64,000 nucleotides of DNA from JBGTGG01 sp964398945 (GTDB lineage: Bacteria; Bacteroidota; Bacteroidia; Cytophagales; Cyclobacteriaceae), in contig CAYNOT010000007.1 of assembly GCA_964398945.1 (NCBI GenBank), forward strand, positions 152,998-216,997, given 5' to 3'. Position 1 is the stretch's first letter. Each line of letters opens with the position of its first letter. Both the position numbers and the translations under genes were made by a program. This document shows, piece by piece, positions 1 through 8,210 of the stretch. Below the pieces are notes generated by a model. It worked only from the letters and a program-made list of their open reading frames with translations, was not told the DNA's origin and did not search any database.

Positions 1-311
1 GTATGGCAACATTGCTAATCTGGTCAAACACAGTTGCCCCTACCGGCATGGAAGCTGCCGTAGTGTTGAACCGATAGGTATAAAACTGCCTGCCATTCAG
101 AGTAGTCTAAATAGCTGGTGTCACTACGCACGCCATTGAACTTTTCTACATTGGTATAGAAAAGCCCATAGTCTTCTAGCAATCCCGTAGTAACAAAACT
201 GCGGTTGACTTGGAATATCGTTTCCACTTGTGTTTTGTAAGCGGTTGAAATTTGAGCATGTGATTTTAAAATAGACAGGCCGATTAGAATAGTGAAGATT
301 AATTTTTTCAT
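1..311 (-). pseudogene. Secreted-protein gene, 5' part, frameshifted and cut by the window edge
   Basis: The start at 311 opens a signal peptide (MKKLIFTILIGLSILKSHA) followed by a mature part beginning QISTAYKTQVETIFQVNR. The reading frame ends at position 24, but from about position 104 down to position 1 the neighbouring frame is open and reads RQFYTYRFNTTAASMPVGAT, which looks like the natural continuation. A single-base indel in or near the A run at 82-85 would explain this. Relatives of this N-terminus as I remember them are long secreted Bacteroidota proteins, so the gene probably continues past the left edge. Function is unknown. It follows the lipoprotein gene at 329-871 by 17 bases, as its relics do in the other units of the array. 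Confidence 0.6.
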
Positions 312-328
312 AAGAATTGAGTTAACGT

Positions 329-871
329 TTAATTGGCATATAGAACATCAAAGCGGCCATCTGTAACCATGATGGTGTCACAACCTGCCACAACGGTGGT
401 AAACTCAAACAGACCTGAGACAATAAGTTTTGTTTGATCTAATTTCGTGATGGTAAGCTTTCCGTTTATCGTATTGTATCGATCATAGAAACAAATTCTC
501 AATGGAGATCTCGAACTAAATTCAACCTTGGTATTTAACTCATTTGCTAAGTTGTATGAAGAGCCTTCGACAATCCCATTCGAAACGACTATTGTCATTC
601 CTTGCTTTAATTCATTATCAACCCCCGCACCCACTTGAAATAGGCCACTTTGATAAAATGCTAAAACATCCGTACTTGTTCGTGTAACCCACGCTTTCCC
701 ATTCACCAAACACCCAAAGGTGTTTTTTCCCTGCTGTGTTGATGGGGGTAATTTTTCCAGTTCGGATTTGGGATCGTTACCAAACCAGTTGCAACTCCCC
801 AGGGTCGTTATAAAAACAAGAAACAAAAGAAAAGAAATTTTCTCCGCCCAAAAGAAATTTTTGCTGTCCAT
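329..871 (-). CDS. Lipoprotein of a tandem paralogue family (copy 3), DUF6252-like
   Basis: A 180-residue predicted outer-membrane or periplasmic lipoprotein. A hydrophobic N-terminus ends in the lipobox TTLGSC. It is followed by NWFGNDPKSELEKLPPSTQQ and then the core GKNTFGCLVNGKAWVTRTST shared with the copies at 1183-1725 and 1830-2372. I chose the ATG at 871 because it gives exactly the 180 residues of the other copies; an upstream ATG at 898 overlaps the stop of the truncated gene at 895-1164. The GKNTFGCLVNGKAW core recalls DUF6252 Bacteroidota lipoproteins. Function is unknown. Its central part differs most from the other copies, suggesting an older duplication. Confidence 0.75.
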   Translation of the reverse strand: MDSKNFFWAEKISFLLFLVFITTLGSCNWFGNDPKSELEKLPPSTQQGKNTFGCLVNGKAWVTRTSTDVLAFYQSGLFQVGAGVDNELKQGMTIVVSNGIVEGSSYNLANELNTKVEFSSRSPLRICFYDRYNTINGKLTITKLDQTKLIVSGLFEFTTVVAGCDTIMVTDGRFDVLYAN

Positions 872-894
872 AGCGTTGCTATCCACAACGGTTT

Positions 895-1164
895 TCATTT
901 TGCTAAACCCTGGTTGAAGGTACGAAGAAAAACCCGGTAAATGAAAAAATTTTCAGAACCAAAGTAACTGGTGTCACTACGCACACCATTGAATTTCTCA
1001 ACGTTGGTGTAAAAGAACCCGTAGTCTTGCAGCAAGCCAGTGGTAACGTGATTCCTATTGACTTGGAAAATCGATTCAACCTGCGTTCTGTATGCATTGG
1101 AAATTTGAGCATGAGCAGTAAAGGCTAATAAAACGGTGGAAATTGAGAGGAATAAATTCTTCAT
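895..1164 (-). pseudogene. Truncated copy of the secreted-protein gene
   Basis: An 89-codon frame with signal peptide (MKNLFLSISTVLLAFTAHAQ) and the same mature N-terminus as the gene at 1-311 (TQVESIFQVNRNHVTTGLLQ, then NGVRSDTSY). After SDTSY the similarity stops and an unrelated tail of about 22 residues runs to a TGA that overlaps the next ATG (895-898). The body of the gene appears to have been deleted, joining its 5' end directly to the next lipoprotein gene. It may still be translated and exported as a short peptide, but I regard it as a relic. Confidence 0.65.
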
Positions 1165-1182
1165 AATATTAAAAGTTAACGT

Positions 1183-1725
1183 TTAATTTGCATATAAAAC
1201 ATCAAAGCGGCCATTGGTCACTTTGATTGTATCACATCCTGAAACAATCGTTGTGAATTCAAATTGACCTGAAACAATAAGTTTAGCTTGGTCTACTTTT
1301 GTAATAGTAAGGCTTCCAATTAATGTATTCTCGGCTTCATAAAAACAAATCATGGAAGTCTTAATCCAACTGAATTTAGCACCACATTTTGAATTATCTG
1401 TTAAATCATAAGTCGTACCTTCAATTACTCCGTTTAATACAATCAAATCAATGTGCTGCCTATTGCCCTCACTAATATCTGCACTAACTTGCAAAACCCC
1501 GCTTTGGTAAAAAGAAGATACATCTGTACTTGTTCTTGTTACCCATGCCCTTCCATTCACCAAACACCCAAAGGTGTTTTTACCTTGTTGTGTTGCGGGT
1601 GGGAGTTTTTCCAGTTCGGATTTGGGATCAGTACCAAAGAGGTTACAACTTTCGCATGCTGCTAAAGAGATAATAAGAGCAATGGCGGGTAATTTTTTAA
1701 TGAGGAATGAAATCGATTTCTTCAT
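1183..1725 (-). CDS. Lipoprotein of the tandem paralogue family (copy 2), DUF6252-like
   Basis: A 180-residue lipoprotein: N-terminal hydrophobic segment, lipobox SLAAC at Cys24, then ESCNLFGTDPKSELEKLPPA and the core GKNTFGCLVNGRAWVTRTST. It is nearly identical to copy 1 (1830-2372) over the first 70 residues and the C-terminal GRFDVLYAN end; the middle (residues about 80-130) is more variable, as expected if that part faces a changing partner or is under relaxed constraint. Function unknown. The stop lies 18 bases before the truncated secreted gene at 895-1164. Confidence 0.8.
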   Translation of the reverse strand: MKKSISFLIKKLPAIALIISLAACESCNLFGTDPKSELEKLPPATQQGKNTFGCLVNGRAWVTRTSTDVSSFYQSGVLQVSADISEGNRQHIDLIVLNGVIEGTTYDLTDNSKCGAKFSWIKTSMICFYEAENTLIGSLTITKVDQAKLIVSGQFEFTTIVSGCDTIKVTNGRFDVLYAN

Positions 1726-1737
1726 AACGGTAATCCT

Positions 1738-1806
1738 TTAGCTGAACGCTTCCATGAATGGAGCTAAAATATTTGTAAGTAGAGAGAGATGGAATAGGTT
1801 TTTCAT
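1738..1806 (-). pseudogene. Vestigial start of the secreted-protein gene (22 codons)
   Basis: Between lipoprotein copies 1 and 2 a 22-codon frame begins MKNLFHLSLL, matching the signal peptide start MKNLFLSIS of the relic at 895-1164, and then stops at TAA (1738-1740). It sits just after copy 1, the same place as the other relics. Only the first few codons resemble the paralogues, so this is a tentative reading of a nearly erased copy. Confidence 0.4.
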
Positions 1807-1829
1807 AACATACTAAATTATGGTTAACT

Positions 1830-2372
1830 TTAATTGGCATAGAGCAGGTCGAAGCGGCCATCCGTTACACGTATCGTATCACAATTGGAAACAACAGTAG
1901 TAAACTCAAATCGACCCGCGATAATAAGGTTTGTTTGGTCTAGTTTGGTAATAGTAAGATTACCAATTAATGTATTCTCAGCTTCATAAAAACAAATCAT
2001 TGGAGATTTTATCCAGCTAAAGCTAGATTGGTATTGTGGATCATTTGTCAAATCATAAGATGCACCCTGAACAACGCTATTAAGAAGTATCAAACTAATT
2101 CCTTGATCTCGACCACTCTCATCGATTCCTGCGCTTACCTGTAGTGCTCCACTTTGGTAAAAAGAAGTGACATCTGTACTCGTTCTTGTTACCCATGCCT
2201 TTCCGTTCACCAAACACCCAAAGGTGTTTTTGCCTTGTTGTGTTGCGGGTGGGAGTTTTTCCAGTTCGGATTTGGGATCAGTACCAAAGAGGTTACAACT
2301 TTCGCATGCTGCTAAAGAGATAATAAGAGCAATGGCGGGTAATTTTTTGAATTGAAGAAATATATTGCTCAT
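1830..2372 (-). CDS. Lipoprotein of the tandem paralogue family (copy 1), DUF6252-like
   Basis: A 180-residue lipoprotein with lipobox SLAAC (Cys23-24), ESCNLFGTDPKSELEKLPPA and core GKNTFGCLVNGKAWVTRTST. DNA from about 2200 to 2340 is almost identical to that of copy 2 (about 1555-1695), which indicates recent duplication or gene conversion at the 5' end, while the 3' half has diverged. Function unknown; the family core recalls DUF6252. It is the first intact gene of the array in the direction of transcription. Confidence 0.8.
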   Translation of the reverse strand: MSNIFLQFKKLPAIALIISLAACESCNLFGTDPKSELEKLPPATQQGKNTFGCLVNGKAWVTRTSTDVTSFYQSGALQVSAGIDESGRDQGISLILLNSVVQGASYDLTNDPQYQSSFSWIKSPMICFYEAENTLIGNLTITKLDQTNLIIAGRFEFTTVVSNCDTIRVTDGRFDLLYAN

Positions 2373-2428
2373 AACTGCTATTTTTTACCAATACCCACAT
2401 GAAAGTAAGAATTTTTTTTAAAATGTAC

Positions 2429-2625
2429 CTAAGATATTAGCTCCTTGCGTACCCCATTGAATTTCTCAACGTTGGTGTAAAAGAACCCGTAGTCTTGCAG
2501 CAAGCCCGTGGTAACATAGTTACGATTTACTTGAAAGATGTTTTCTACTGTAGTCTTATACGTTGTAGAGATTTGTGCATTTGAAATGCTTGCAAACGCG
2601 ATAATAAAATCTTAAGGTTTTGTTT
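2429..2625 (-). pseudogene. Degenerate first copy of the secreted-protein gene
   Basis: Translation on the minus strand gives AQISTTYKTTVENIFQVNRN then YVTTGLLQDYGFFYTNVEKF and NGVR, clearly related to the relics at 1-311 and 895-1164. There is no usable start: the signal-peptide part lies in another frame and an in-frame TAA precedes it. The frame ends soon after NGVR at a TAG (2429-2431), where similarity also ends. It is a non-functional relic upstream of lipoprotein copy 1. Confidence 0.6.
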
Positions 2626-2799
2626 TGCTAAAAGCGAGGAGGTGCTGGAAAAGGCGGGGGAAATTTTGAGGGGGATTTAATTAAGGAAATCCAATTTTCT
2701 GACTTTCGCATTTTTTAAAATCAGAAATTTATTGTGAGACGGGTTTCAGTTGAGCAAGTAGTTGTAACACTCAACTTGATACAGAATGTTGTGTGGTAT

Positions 2800-3228
2800 T
2801 TATCGTTTAGATATTTCAGTAACTTGTTCAGTTGTCAGAATTTGTAGCCCTTTAATTTCTTTGTGTAACTTCTTATCTCCAGTCCACAAAGGGCATTTCA
2901 ATTCTAATGAAAGTGCTACAAATGCTATATCATCATTGTCTACATGTGAAGTCAACTTTTCGGCTTGCATCCAATTGTTTTCAGAGATTTGAGACTCACT
3001 GACAAAATGAATATTCTGCGTGACCAAATGCTGAAGTTCCAAAACCTCTTGACTGCTAATTTTTAAAATTTTTTCAAGTTTGCCCCGATGTTCTGCCAAT
3101 TCAGTTAGCAGGAACGTTGGTGAGAAATAACTTGATTTGTTAGCGTGTTCAGTAAGAAGACTTGCAATATGGCTGTTTGTATTAAGGATTGCACTAAATA
3201 CGATATTCGTATCAACTACAAAATTCAT
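2800..3228 (-). CDS. PIN-domain RNase toxin (VapC-like)
   Basis: A 142-residue PIN-domain protein, the usual size for VapC-type toxins, which are Mg-dependent ribonucleases. It starts MNFVVDTNIVFSAIL, with the first acidic residue in VVDTN; later acidic residues lie in LLTELAEH, in DNDDIAFVALSLE (the conserved central DxxxxxxAL region) and in LWTGDKKL. I chose the ATG at 3228, which overlaps the antitoxin stop as ATGA, rather than a longer frame from 3264. Toxin and antitoxin are therefore translationally coupled. The PIN motifs are clear; toxicity is inferred from family and context. Confidence 0.8.
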   Translation of the reverse strand: MNFVVDTNIVFSAILNTNSHIASLLTEHANKSSYFSPTFLLTELAEHRGKLEKILKISSQEVLELQHLVTQNIHFVSESQISENNWMQAEKLTSHVDNDDIAFVALSLELKCPLWTGDKKLHKEIKGLQILTTEQVTEISKR

Positions 3229-3431
3229 TTCTTGATGAACTTGTCTCGGTTCTTTGCCCACCAAGATTTGTTGATATCGGAACTCAATTGGTCAATCTGC
3301 TCCTGAGTGGCATCACTTTTAGACGTTAACTCACCATAACGAATTAAATCTAGGATGTTTTGAAGTCTCTTAGAGTCCAACTCGAGAGGAATACGAACTA
3401 AAATCTCATCTTTTAATCTCTCTACTCGCAT
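3225..3431 (-). CDS. Antitoxin partner of the PIN toxin
   Basis: A 68-residue protein directly upstream of and overlapping the PIN gene. The N-terminus (MRVERLKDEILVRIPLELDS) has the form of a short beta strand plus a helix, followed by a helical Gln/Asp-rich middle (TQEQIDQLSSDINKSWWAKN) and a basic tail. Small size, gene order and ATGA overlap fit a type II antitoxin that would bind the toxin and autoregulate the promoter. I do not recognise the DNA-binding fold from sequence. Confidence 0.65.
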   Translation of the reverse strand: MRVERLKDEILVRIPLELDSKRLQNILDLIRYGELTSKSDATQEQIDQLSSDINKSWWAKNRDKFIKK

Positions 3432-3654
3432 GTTCTAAATATACTGAAAGCTGCAATATACAGTCTCCTTTAAAGTAATTATTTCCTTTTAAACTCCAGA
3501 CTTTACCGCCTCCATGAATTTTGCAACCTGTTTTTCTGTATACTTTGAAAGTGCAGAAAACGCATTGATTTGATTGTCCTAAAATACTCCAAACACCAAT
3601 TTTCTTTAGAAAAATTCCCCTGCTTTCCGTTTCTTTGCGGTTCGAAATACCACT

Positions 3655-4473
3655 ATGCAAGACTTAAACATCACCGTCATCCAGGCAGACCTTCATTGGC
3701 ATGATATCGAGGCCAATTTGAACACGTTTGAGGAGAAAATCTGGCAGATTGGCCAATCGAGTGATGTGATTGTGTTGCCGGAGATGTTCACCACCGGGTT
3801 CACCAGTGCGGCACCAAAATATGCCGAAATGATGAACATGCGCACGTTTAAGTGGATGAAGCAAATGGCCGACCAAACGGGGGCCCTCATTTTAGGGAGT
3901 TTCATTTGTAATGTACACGACCGCTACTACAACCGGCTTTTGTGGATGGAACCGGGCGGGAACTTCCGCACATACGATAAACGGCATTTGTTCAGAATGT
4001 CGAATGAGCACAAAACCTTTTCTGCCGGGGAAAGCACGTTGATCGGCACCTGGAAGGGCTGGCGGATTTGTCCGATGATTTGCTACGACCTTCGTTTTCC
4101 GGTGTGGAGCCGCAATCGCTGGAACCCCATCAGCCAAAAGCTTGATTACGACCTTTTGATCTATGTGGCCAACTGGCCAATGATCCGCATACATGCCTGG
4201 GATACCCTGTTGCATGCACGTGCCATTGAAAACCTCAGTTATGTAGTAGGTGTAAACCGTGTGGGTGTGGATGGAAATGGAATTGAGTACAATGGAAATT
4301 CAGCCATCATCGGCCCGAAAGGGGATTCGATCTTCAAAGGCGATGATATGGAAATCAACAAAACCATTCAATTAAGTGCCAATTCACTCAATGCTTTCCG
4401 CGATCGCTTCCCGGCTTTTATGGACGCAGATGATTTTACTGTTGAACTGGGGGAGTTTGAAGAAACGAACTGA
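3655..4473 (+). CDS. Omega-amidase-like carbon-nitrogen hydrolase (YafV/Nit2 type)
   Basis: A 272-residue cytoplasmic nitrilase-superfamily enzyme. The catalytic triad is visible: Glu43 in LPEMFTTGF, Lys109 in TYDKRHLF and Cys143 in MICYDLRFPVW. The DLRFP sequence and the MFTTGF motif are typical of YafV/Nit2 omega-amidases, which hydrolyse 2-oxoglutaramate or 2-oxosuccinamate made by glutamine or asparagine transamination. Length matches the family (about 255-280). It is a single gene followed by a 160-base repeat-rich spacer before purH, so it is probably transcribed independently. Confidence 0.85.
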   Translation: MQDLNITVIQADLHWHDIEANLNTFEEKIWQIGQSSDVIVLPEMFTTGFTSAAPKYAEMMNMRTFKWMKQMADQTGALILGSFICNVHDRYYNRLLWMEPGGNFRTYDKRHLFRMSNEHKTFSAGESTLIGTWKGWRICPMICYDLRFPVWSRNRWNPISQKLDYDLLIYVANWPMIRIHAWDTLLHARAIENLSYVVGVNRVGVDGNGIEYNGNSAIIGPKGDSIFKGDDMEINKTIQLSANSLNAFRDRFPAFMDADDFTVELGEFEETN

Positions 4474-4633
4474 TTTGTGAATTAGCAAATTTGAGAATTG
4501 ATCGCCCGGTTTTGAATTTAACCTTTCACCAATACGTATCGCCTATTTCCGAATCAAGGCCATTGTCAAATTTCCAAATCAACACATTATCAAATCAGCA
4601 AATCATCTCATTAACTAATTTACAAATCAACAA
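4474..4633 (+). repeat. AT-rich 'caaatca' repeat spacer with internal inverted symmetry
   Basis: The hydrolase-purH spacer consists largely of variants of (c)aaatcaNcaaat. Its left end (tttgtgaattagcaaattt) is roughly the inverse of its right end (aactaatttacaaatcaac). Similar sequence recurs at 11820-11886 and 12232-12303. No gene is seen; it looks like a member of a dispersed, degenerate intergenic repeat family. Confidence 0.5.
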
Positions 4634-6154
4634 ATGTCCAAATCAATCAAGCGCGCTTTAGTTTCCGTATTTTATAAAGACAACCTCGAACCTATAATTG
4701 AAACCCTTGGAAAAGCAGGTGTTGAGTTTGTGTCAACCGGTGGAACGCAAGCCTTCATTGAAAAACTTGGTTATCCGGTCACGGCTGTGGAAACGCTTAC
4801 AGGCTACCCCTCTATTTTTGGTGGCCGCGTAAAGACGTTGCACCCTGCTGTTTTTGGTGGGATCCTTTACAGAAGGGAAGACGAATCAGATGTAAAACAA
4901 GCCGGGGAGTTCAACATTGGCCCGTTGGATATTGTGATTGTGGACTTATATCCATTTGAAGAAACGGTTGCCAGTGGAGGGACCGAAGCTGAGATTATTG
5001 AGAAAATCGATATTGGTGGAATTGCCCTGATTCGTGGTGCTGCCAAAAATTATGATGATGTATTGATTGTGTCTTCGCGTGATCAGTATCCTGCTGCCCT
5101 TGAACTTTTACAAAAAGGAAATTGCACGACCGAACTTAATGATCGGAAGAAATTTGCAGCGATGGCATTCAATGTCACCTCGCATTATGATACCGCAATT
5201 TTCAATTACTTCAACCAGGAGTTTGAGATCCCGGTTTTCAAGAAAAGTGTTCAGCAGGCCAAGACACTTCGCTATGGGGAAAATCCGCACCAACCGGGCA
5301 CGTACTTTGGCGATTTGGATGACTTATTCGAACAACTCAATGGCAAAGAACTTTCGTACAACAACCTGGTAGATGTTGATGCGGCCGTGAATTTGGTGAA
5401 CGAATTTGATGAGACTGCTTTTGTCATCATCAAGCACACCAACGCCTGCGGGGTAGCCACGGCAGACACAGTTTCTGAAGCGTACAAAAAAGCTTTCCAG
5501 GCCGATACACTTTCTGCTTTTGGCGGGGTGTTGGCCACCAACCGGACCATCGACCTTGCGGCAGCTACAGAAATCAACCCGCTTTTCTTTGAAATTTTAA
5601 TTGCACCATCGTACAATGCGGATGCACTGGAATTATTGAAATCAAAAAAAAACCGGATGCTGTTGGTGCAGAAGAAGCCGCTTACCGAAACACGCCAGTT
5701 CAAGAGCATATTGAACGGTGTGATCGAGCAACAGCACGATCTGAAAACGGACCAACCATCGGATTTGAAAACGGTGACCAAAAAGCAACCAACCGAAAAG
5801 GAAATCAGCGCCTTGCTTTTTGCCAGCAAGATTGCCAAGCATACAAAATCGAATACGATCGTGCTGGCAGTTGAAGGTCAATTGTTGGCAAGTGGTGTTG
5901 GCCAGACTTCCCGTGTGGATGCGTTGAAACAAGCGATCGAAAAAGCAAAATCGTTTAACATGAAACTCGATGGTGCTGCAATGGCCTCCGATGCGTTCTT
6001 CCCTTTCCCGGATTGTGTAGAGATTGCCAGCAAAGAAGGGATAAAAGCGGTGATCCAGCCGGGAGGTTCCGTAAAGGATCAGGATTCGATCGACTTTTGT
6101 GACCAACATGACATGGCGATGGTGCTCACCGGTATCCGACATTTCAAACACTAA
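4634..6154 (+). CDS. purH: Bifunctional AICAR transformylase / IMP cyclohydrolase
   Basis: A 506-residue enzyme for the last two steps of purine synthesis: formylation of AICAR using 10-formyl-THF, then ring closure to IMP. The N-terminal MGS-like cyclohydrolase domain (about 1-200) contains STGGTQAFIEKLG and KTLHPAVFGGIL. The transformylase domain has the catalytic Lys267-His268 in IIKHTNACG, preceded by the conserved LRYGENPHQ, and ends with SDAFFPFPD and GGSVKDQDSI. Length is usual. It starts at an ATG directly after a repeat-rich spacer and has its own transcription unit before mreB. Confidence 0.97.
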   Translation: MSKSIKRALVSVFYKDNLEPIIETLGKAGVEFVSTGGTQAFIEKLGYPVTAVETLTGYPSIFGGRVKTLHPAVFGGILYRREDESDVKQAGEFNIGPLDIVIVDLYPFEETVASGGTEAEIIEKIDIGGIALIRGAAKNYDDVLIVSSRDQYPAALELLQKGNCTTELNDRKKFAAMAFNVTSHYDTAIFNYFNQEFEIPVFKKSVQQAKTLRYGENPHQPGTYFGDLDDLFEQLNGKELSYNNLVDVDAAVNLVNEFDETAFVIIKHTNACGVATADTVSEAYKKAFQADTLSAFGGVLATNRTIDLAAATEINPLFFEILIAPSYNADALELLKSKKNRMLLVQKKPLTETRQFKSILNGVIEQQHDLKTDQPSDLKTVTKKQPTEKEISALLFASKIAKHTKSNTIVLAVEGQLLASGVGQTSRVDALKQAIEKAKSFNMKLDGAAMASDAFFPFPDCVEIASKEGIKAVIQPGGSVKDQDSIDFCDQHDMAMVLTGIRHFKH

Positions 6155-6341
6155 AATTCATTTCGGTGTTTTTCGAAATTTAAGGTTAGCACTTCATCGG
6201 GTTATTGATCATTAATTGGCAAAAATCTTACATTTTTGACGTGAACATTATTTATTTGGTAAATTGAGTGCAATTTTGCGGGGTGTTCGAGTGAACACTT
6301 AACCGACCTAGTGATTTAGAAGCTTTACGTAATACGAATAC

Positions 6342-7367
6342 ATGGGATTTTTTGATTTCTTCACCAGCGATATTGCCATTGACCTGGGCACCGCCAACAC
6401 CCTTATCATCCACAAAGATAAAATCGTAGTTGATGAACCTTCCATCATCGCGATTGATAAGAATTCGAATCGAGTATTGGCCATTGGTCGCGAGGCCATG
6501 CAAATGCATGAGAAAACACACGACAATATAAAAACCATCCGTCCGCTGAAGGAAGGGGTAATTGCCGATTTCCATGCTGCAGAAATGATGATCCGTGGGT
6601 TGATCAAAATGATTGACACCGGAAAGCGGTTGTTCCCGCCATCGCATAGAATGGTGATTTGTATTCCATCCGGGATCACAGAAGTTGAAAAACGTGCCGT
6701 GCGCGACTCTGCCGAACATGCGGGGGCAAAAGAAGTATACATGATCCACGAGCCCATTGCAGCTGCAATCGGGATTGGCATTGACATCGAACAACCGGTT
6801 GGAAATATGATTGTGGATATCGGAGGTGGTACTACCGACATTGCGGTGATTGCCCTTTCGGGAATTGTATGCGACCAGTCCATTCGTGTGGCGGGCGATA
6901 CCTTTAACAGGGATATTTTGGATTACATGCGCAGGCAACATAACCTCCTGATCGGGGAACGTTCCGCAGAGCGTGTAAAAATTGAAGTCGGTTCTGCGCT
7001 AACGGAATTAGACGAAGGGCCTGAAGATTATGAGATCCGTGGCCGCGATTTAATGACCGGTATTCCGAAGACGATCAAGATTTCGTATTCAGAAGTAGCC
7101 TTTGCATTGGACAAGTCTGTTTCCAAGTTAGAGGAAGCAGTATTGAAAGCGCTTGAAACTTCCCCTCCGGAACTATCGGCTGATATTTATGAACGCGGAA
7201 TATATCTTACCGGTGGAGGTGCTTTGCTTCGGGGATTGGATAAGAGACTTGCATTAAAAACGAAATTGCCAATCCATGTGGCGGAAGACCCATTGCGTGC
7301 TGTGGTACGTGGCACCGGTATTGCCTTGAAGAATATTCCTTCTTTCCGTGCGGTACTGATGAGCTAG
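6342..7367 (+). CDS. mreB: Rod shape-determining protein MreB
   Basis: A 341-residue bacterial actin that polymerises under the inner membrane and guides lateral wall synthesis. The actin-fold nucleotide motifs are present: phosphate 1 DLGTANTLI (from Asp14), phosphate 2 DIGGGTTDIAV (from Asp159) and the adenosine motif LTGGGALLRGLD near the C-terminus. The N-terminus MGFFDFF is hydrophobic, consistent with membrane contact. It is the first gene of the mreB-mreC-mreD-mrdA-rodA operon; mreC follows after 3 bases. The 187-base spacer after purH probably holds the operon promoter. Confidence 0.97.
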   Translation: MGFFDFFTSDIAIDLGTANTLIIHKDKIVVDEPSIIAIDKNSNRVLAIGREAMQMHEKTHDNIKTIRPLKEGVIADFHAAEMMIRGLIKMIDTGKRLFPPSHRMVICIPSGITEVEKRAVRDSAEHAGAKEVYMIHEPIAAAIGIGIDIEQPVGNMIVDIGGGTTDIAVIALSGIVCDQSIRVAGDTFNRDILDYMRRQHNLLIGERSAERVKIEVGSALTELDEGPEDYEIRGRDLMTGIPKTIKISYSEVAFALDKSVSKLEEAVLKALETSPPELSADIYERGIYLTGGGALLRGLDKRLALKTKLPIHVAEDPLRAVVRGTGIALKNIPSFRAVLMS

Positions 7368-7370
7368 TCG

Positions 7371-8210
7371 ATGGGGCGGTTATTATTATTTTTATTTCGA
7401 TACCGCGCCTTCTTTGTTTTTTTAGCGCTGGAATTTTTTTCTGCCTGGTTGATTGTTCAAAACAACCGGTATCAATCAGCGTTATATTTTAATTCTTCCA
7501 ATTCGCTGATCGCCTCGCTTAATGGGTTCTCAAGTGGCGTTCGTGATTATTTCGCGTTGGGCGAAATCAATACAATACTTGCGGATGAGAATGCCCAGTT
7601 AAGGAACCAGTTAGAGGAGCAACAACAACGGCTCCGGGTTTTGGAAGGTATGATTGTGAAAGATTCTGTGTTGGCGAAGCGTTTCGATTATATCCCCGCC
7701 AGGGTGGTCAATAATTCAGTGGAGCGCTTTACCAATTTTATTACACTTGATCAGGGAAATGATGCAGGTATAGAAATCGGGATGGCGGTTATCAACCATG
7801 CGGGGGTAGTTGGGAAAGTGAAGGCCGTTTCCCGAAATTTTAGCATTGCCACTTCGTTGCTCAATATCGATGTGATGGTGTCTTCTGAATTAAAAAGATC
7901 AGGCCATTTCGGAACCATACAATGGGGAGGTATAAATCCGGAAATCGTTGATTTCAAATATTTGCCACGGCATGTCAATCCAACCATCGGGGATACGGTA
8001 ATAACCTCAGGTTTTAATGCAGTATTCCCGGAAGGAACCCTCATCGGAACGATCGAAGAATTTGAATTGCCTGCAGAAGCATTGTTTTATAACATCAAAG
8101 TAAAGCTTGCCCAGGATTTCAGGAAACTATCCTATGTTACGATTATCCGGAGCAAGTTGAAACACGAGATCGACTCATTGTCGGAACCAATTATAGAAGA
8201 CCTAAAATGA
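7371..8210 (+). CDS. mreC: Rod shape-determining protein MreC
   Basis: A 279-residue bitopic periplasmic protein. One membrane helix near residues 13-30 (FFVFLALEFFSAWLIV) is followed by a coiled coil (LADENAQLRNQLEEQQQRLR, around residues 67-90) and the beta-rich MreC core with GNDAGIEIGMAVINHAGVVG. MreC links MreB filaments to PBP2/RodA. Its stop overlaps the mreD start as ATGA (8207-8210). Confidence 0.95.
   Translation: MGRLLLFLFRYRAFFVFLALEFFSAWLIVQNNRYQSALYFNSSNSLIASLNGFSSGVRDYFALGEINTILADENAQLRNQLEEQQQRLRVLEGMIVKDSVLAKRFDYIPARVVNNSVERFTNFITLDQGNDAGIEIGMAVINHAGVVGKVKAVSRNFSIATSLLNIDVMVSSELKRSGHFGTIQWGGINPEIVDFKYLPRHVNPTIGDTVITSGFNAVFPEGTLIGTIEEFELPAEALFYNIKVKLAQDFRKLSYVTIIRSKLKHEIDSLSEPIIEDLK

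Noticed and set aside
3406..3660. 84-codon minus-strand frame between the antitoxin and the hydrolase gene
   Set aside because: It starts inside the hydrolase start region and ends inside the antitoxin; the protein has no domain-like pattern. It is the leader region read backwards.
5272..5838. 188-codon frame antisense to purH
   Set aside because: The purH reading frame over this stretch is complete with diagnostic motifs; the antisense frame is Ser/Phe-rich and without a start context.
6155..6341. Riboswitch or leader RNA between purH and mreB
   Set aside because: I looked for purine, PreQ1 or other known leader structures and saw no conserved elements or terminator; it looks like a plain promoter region.
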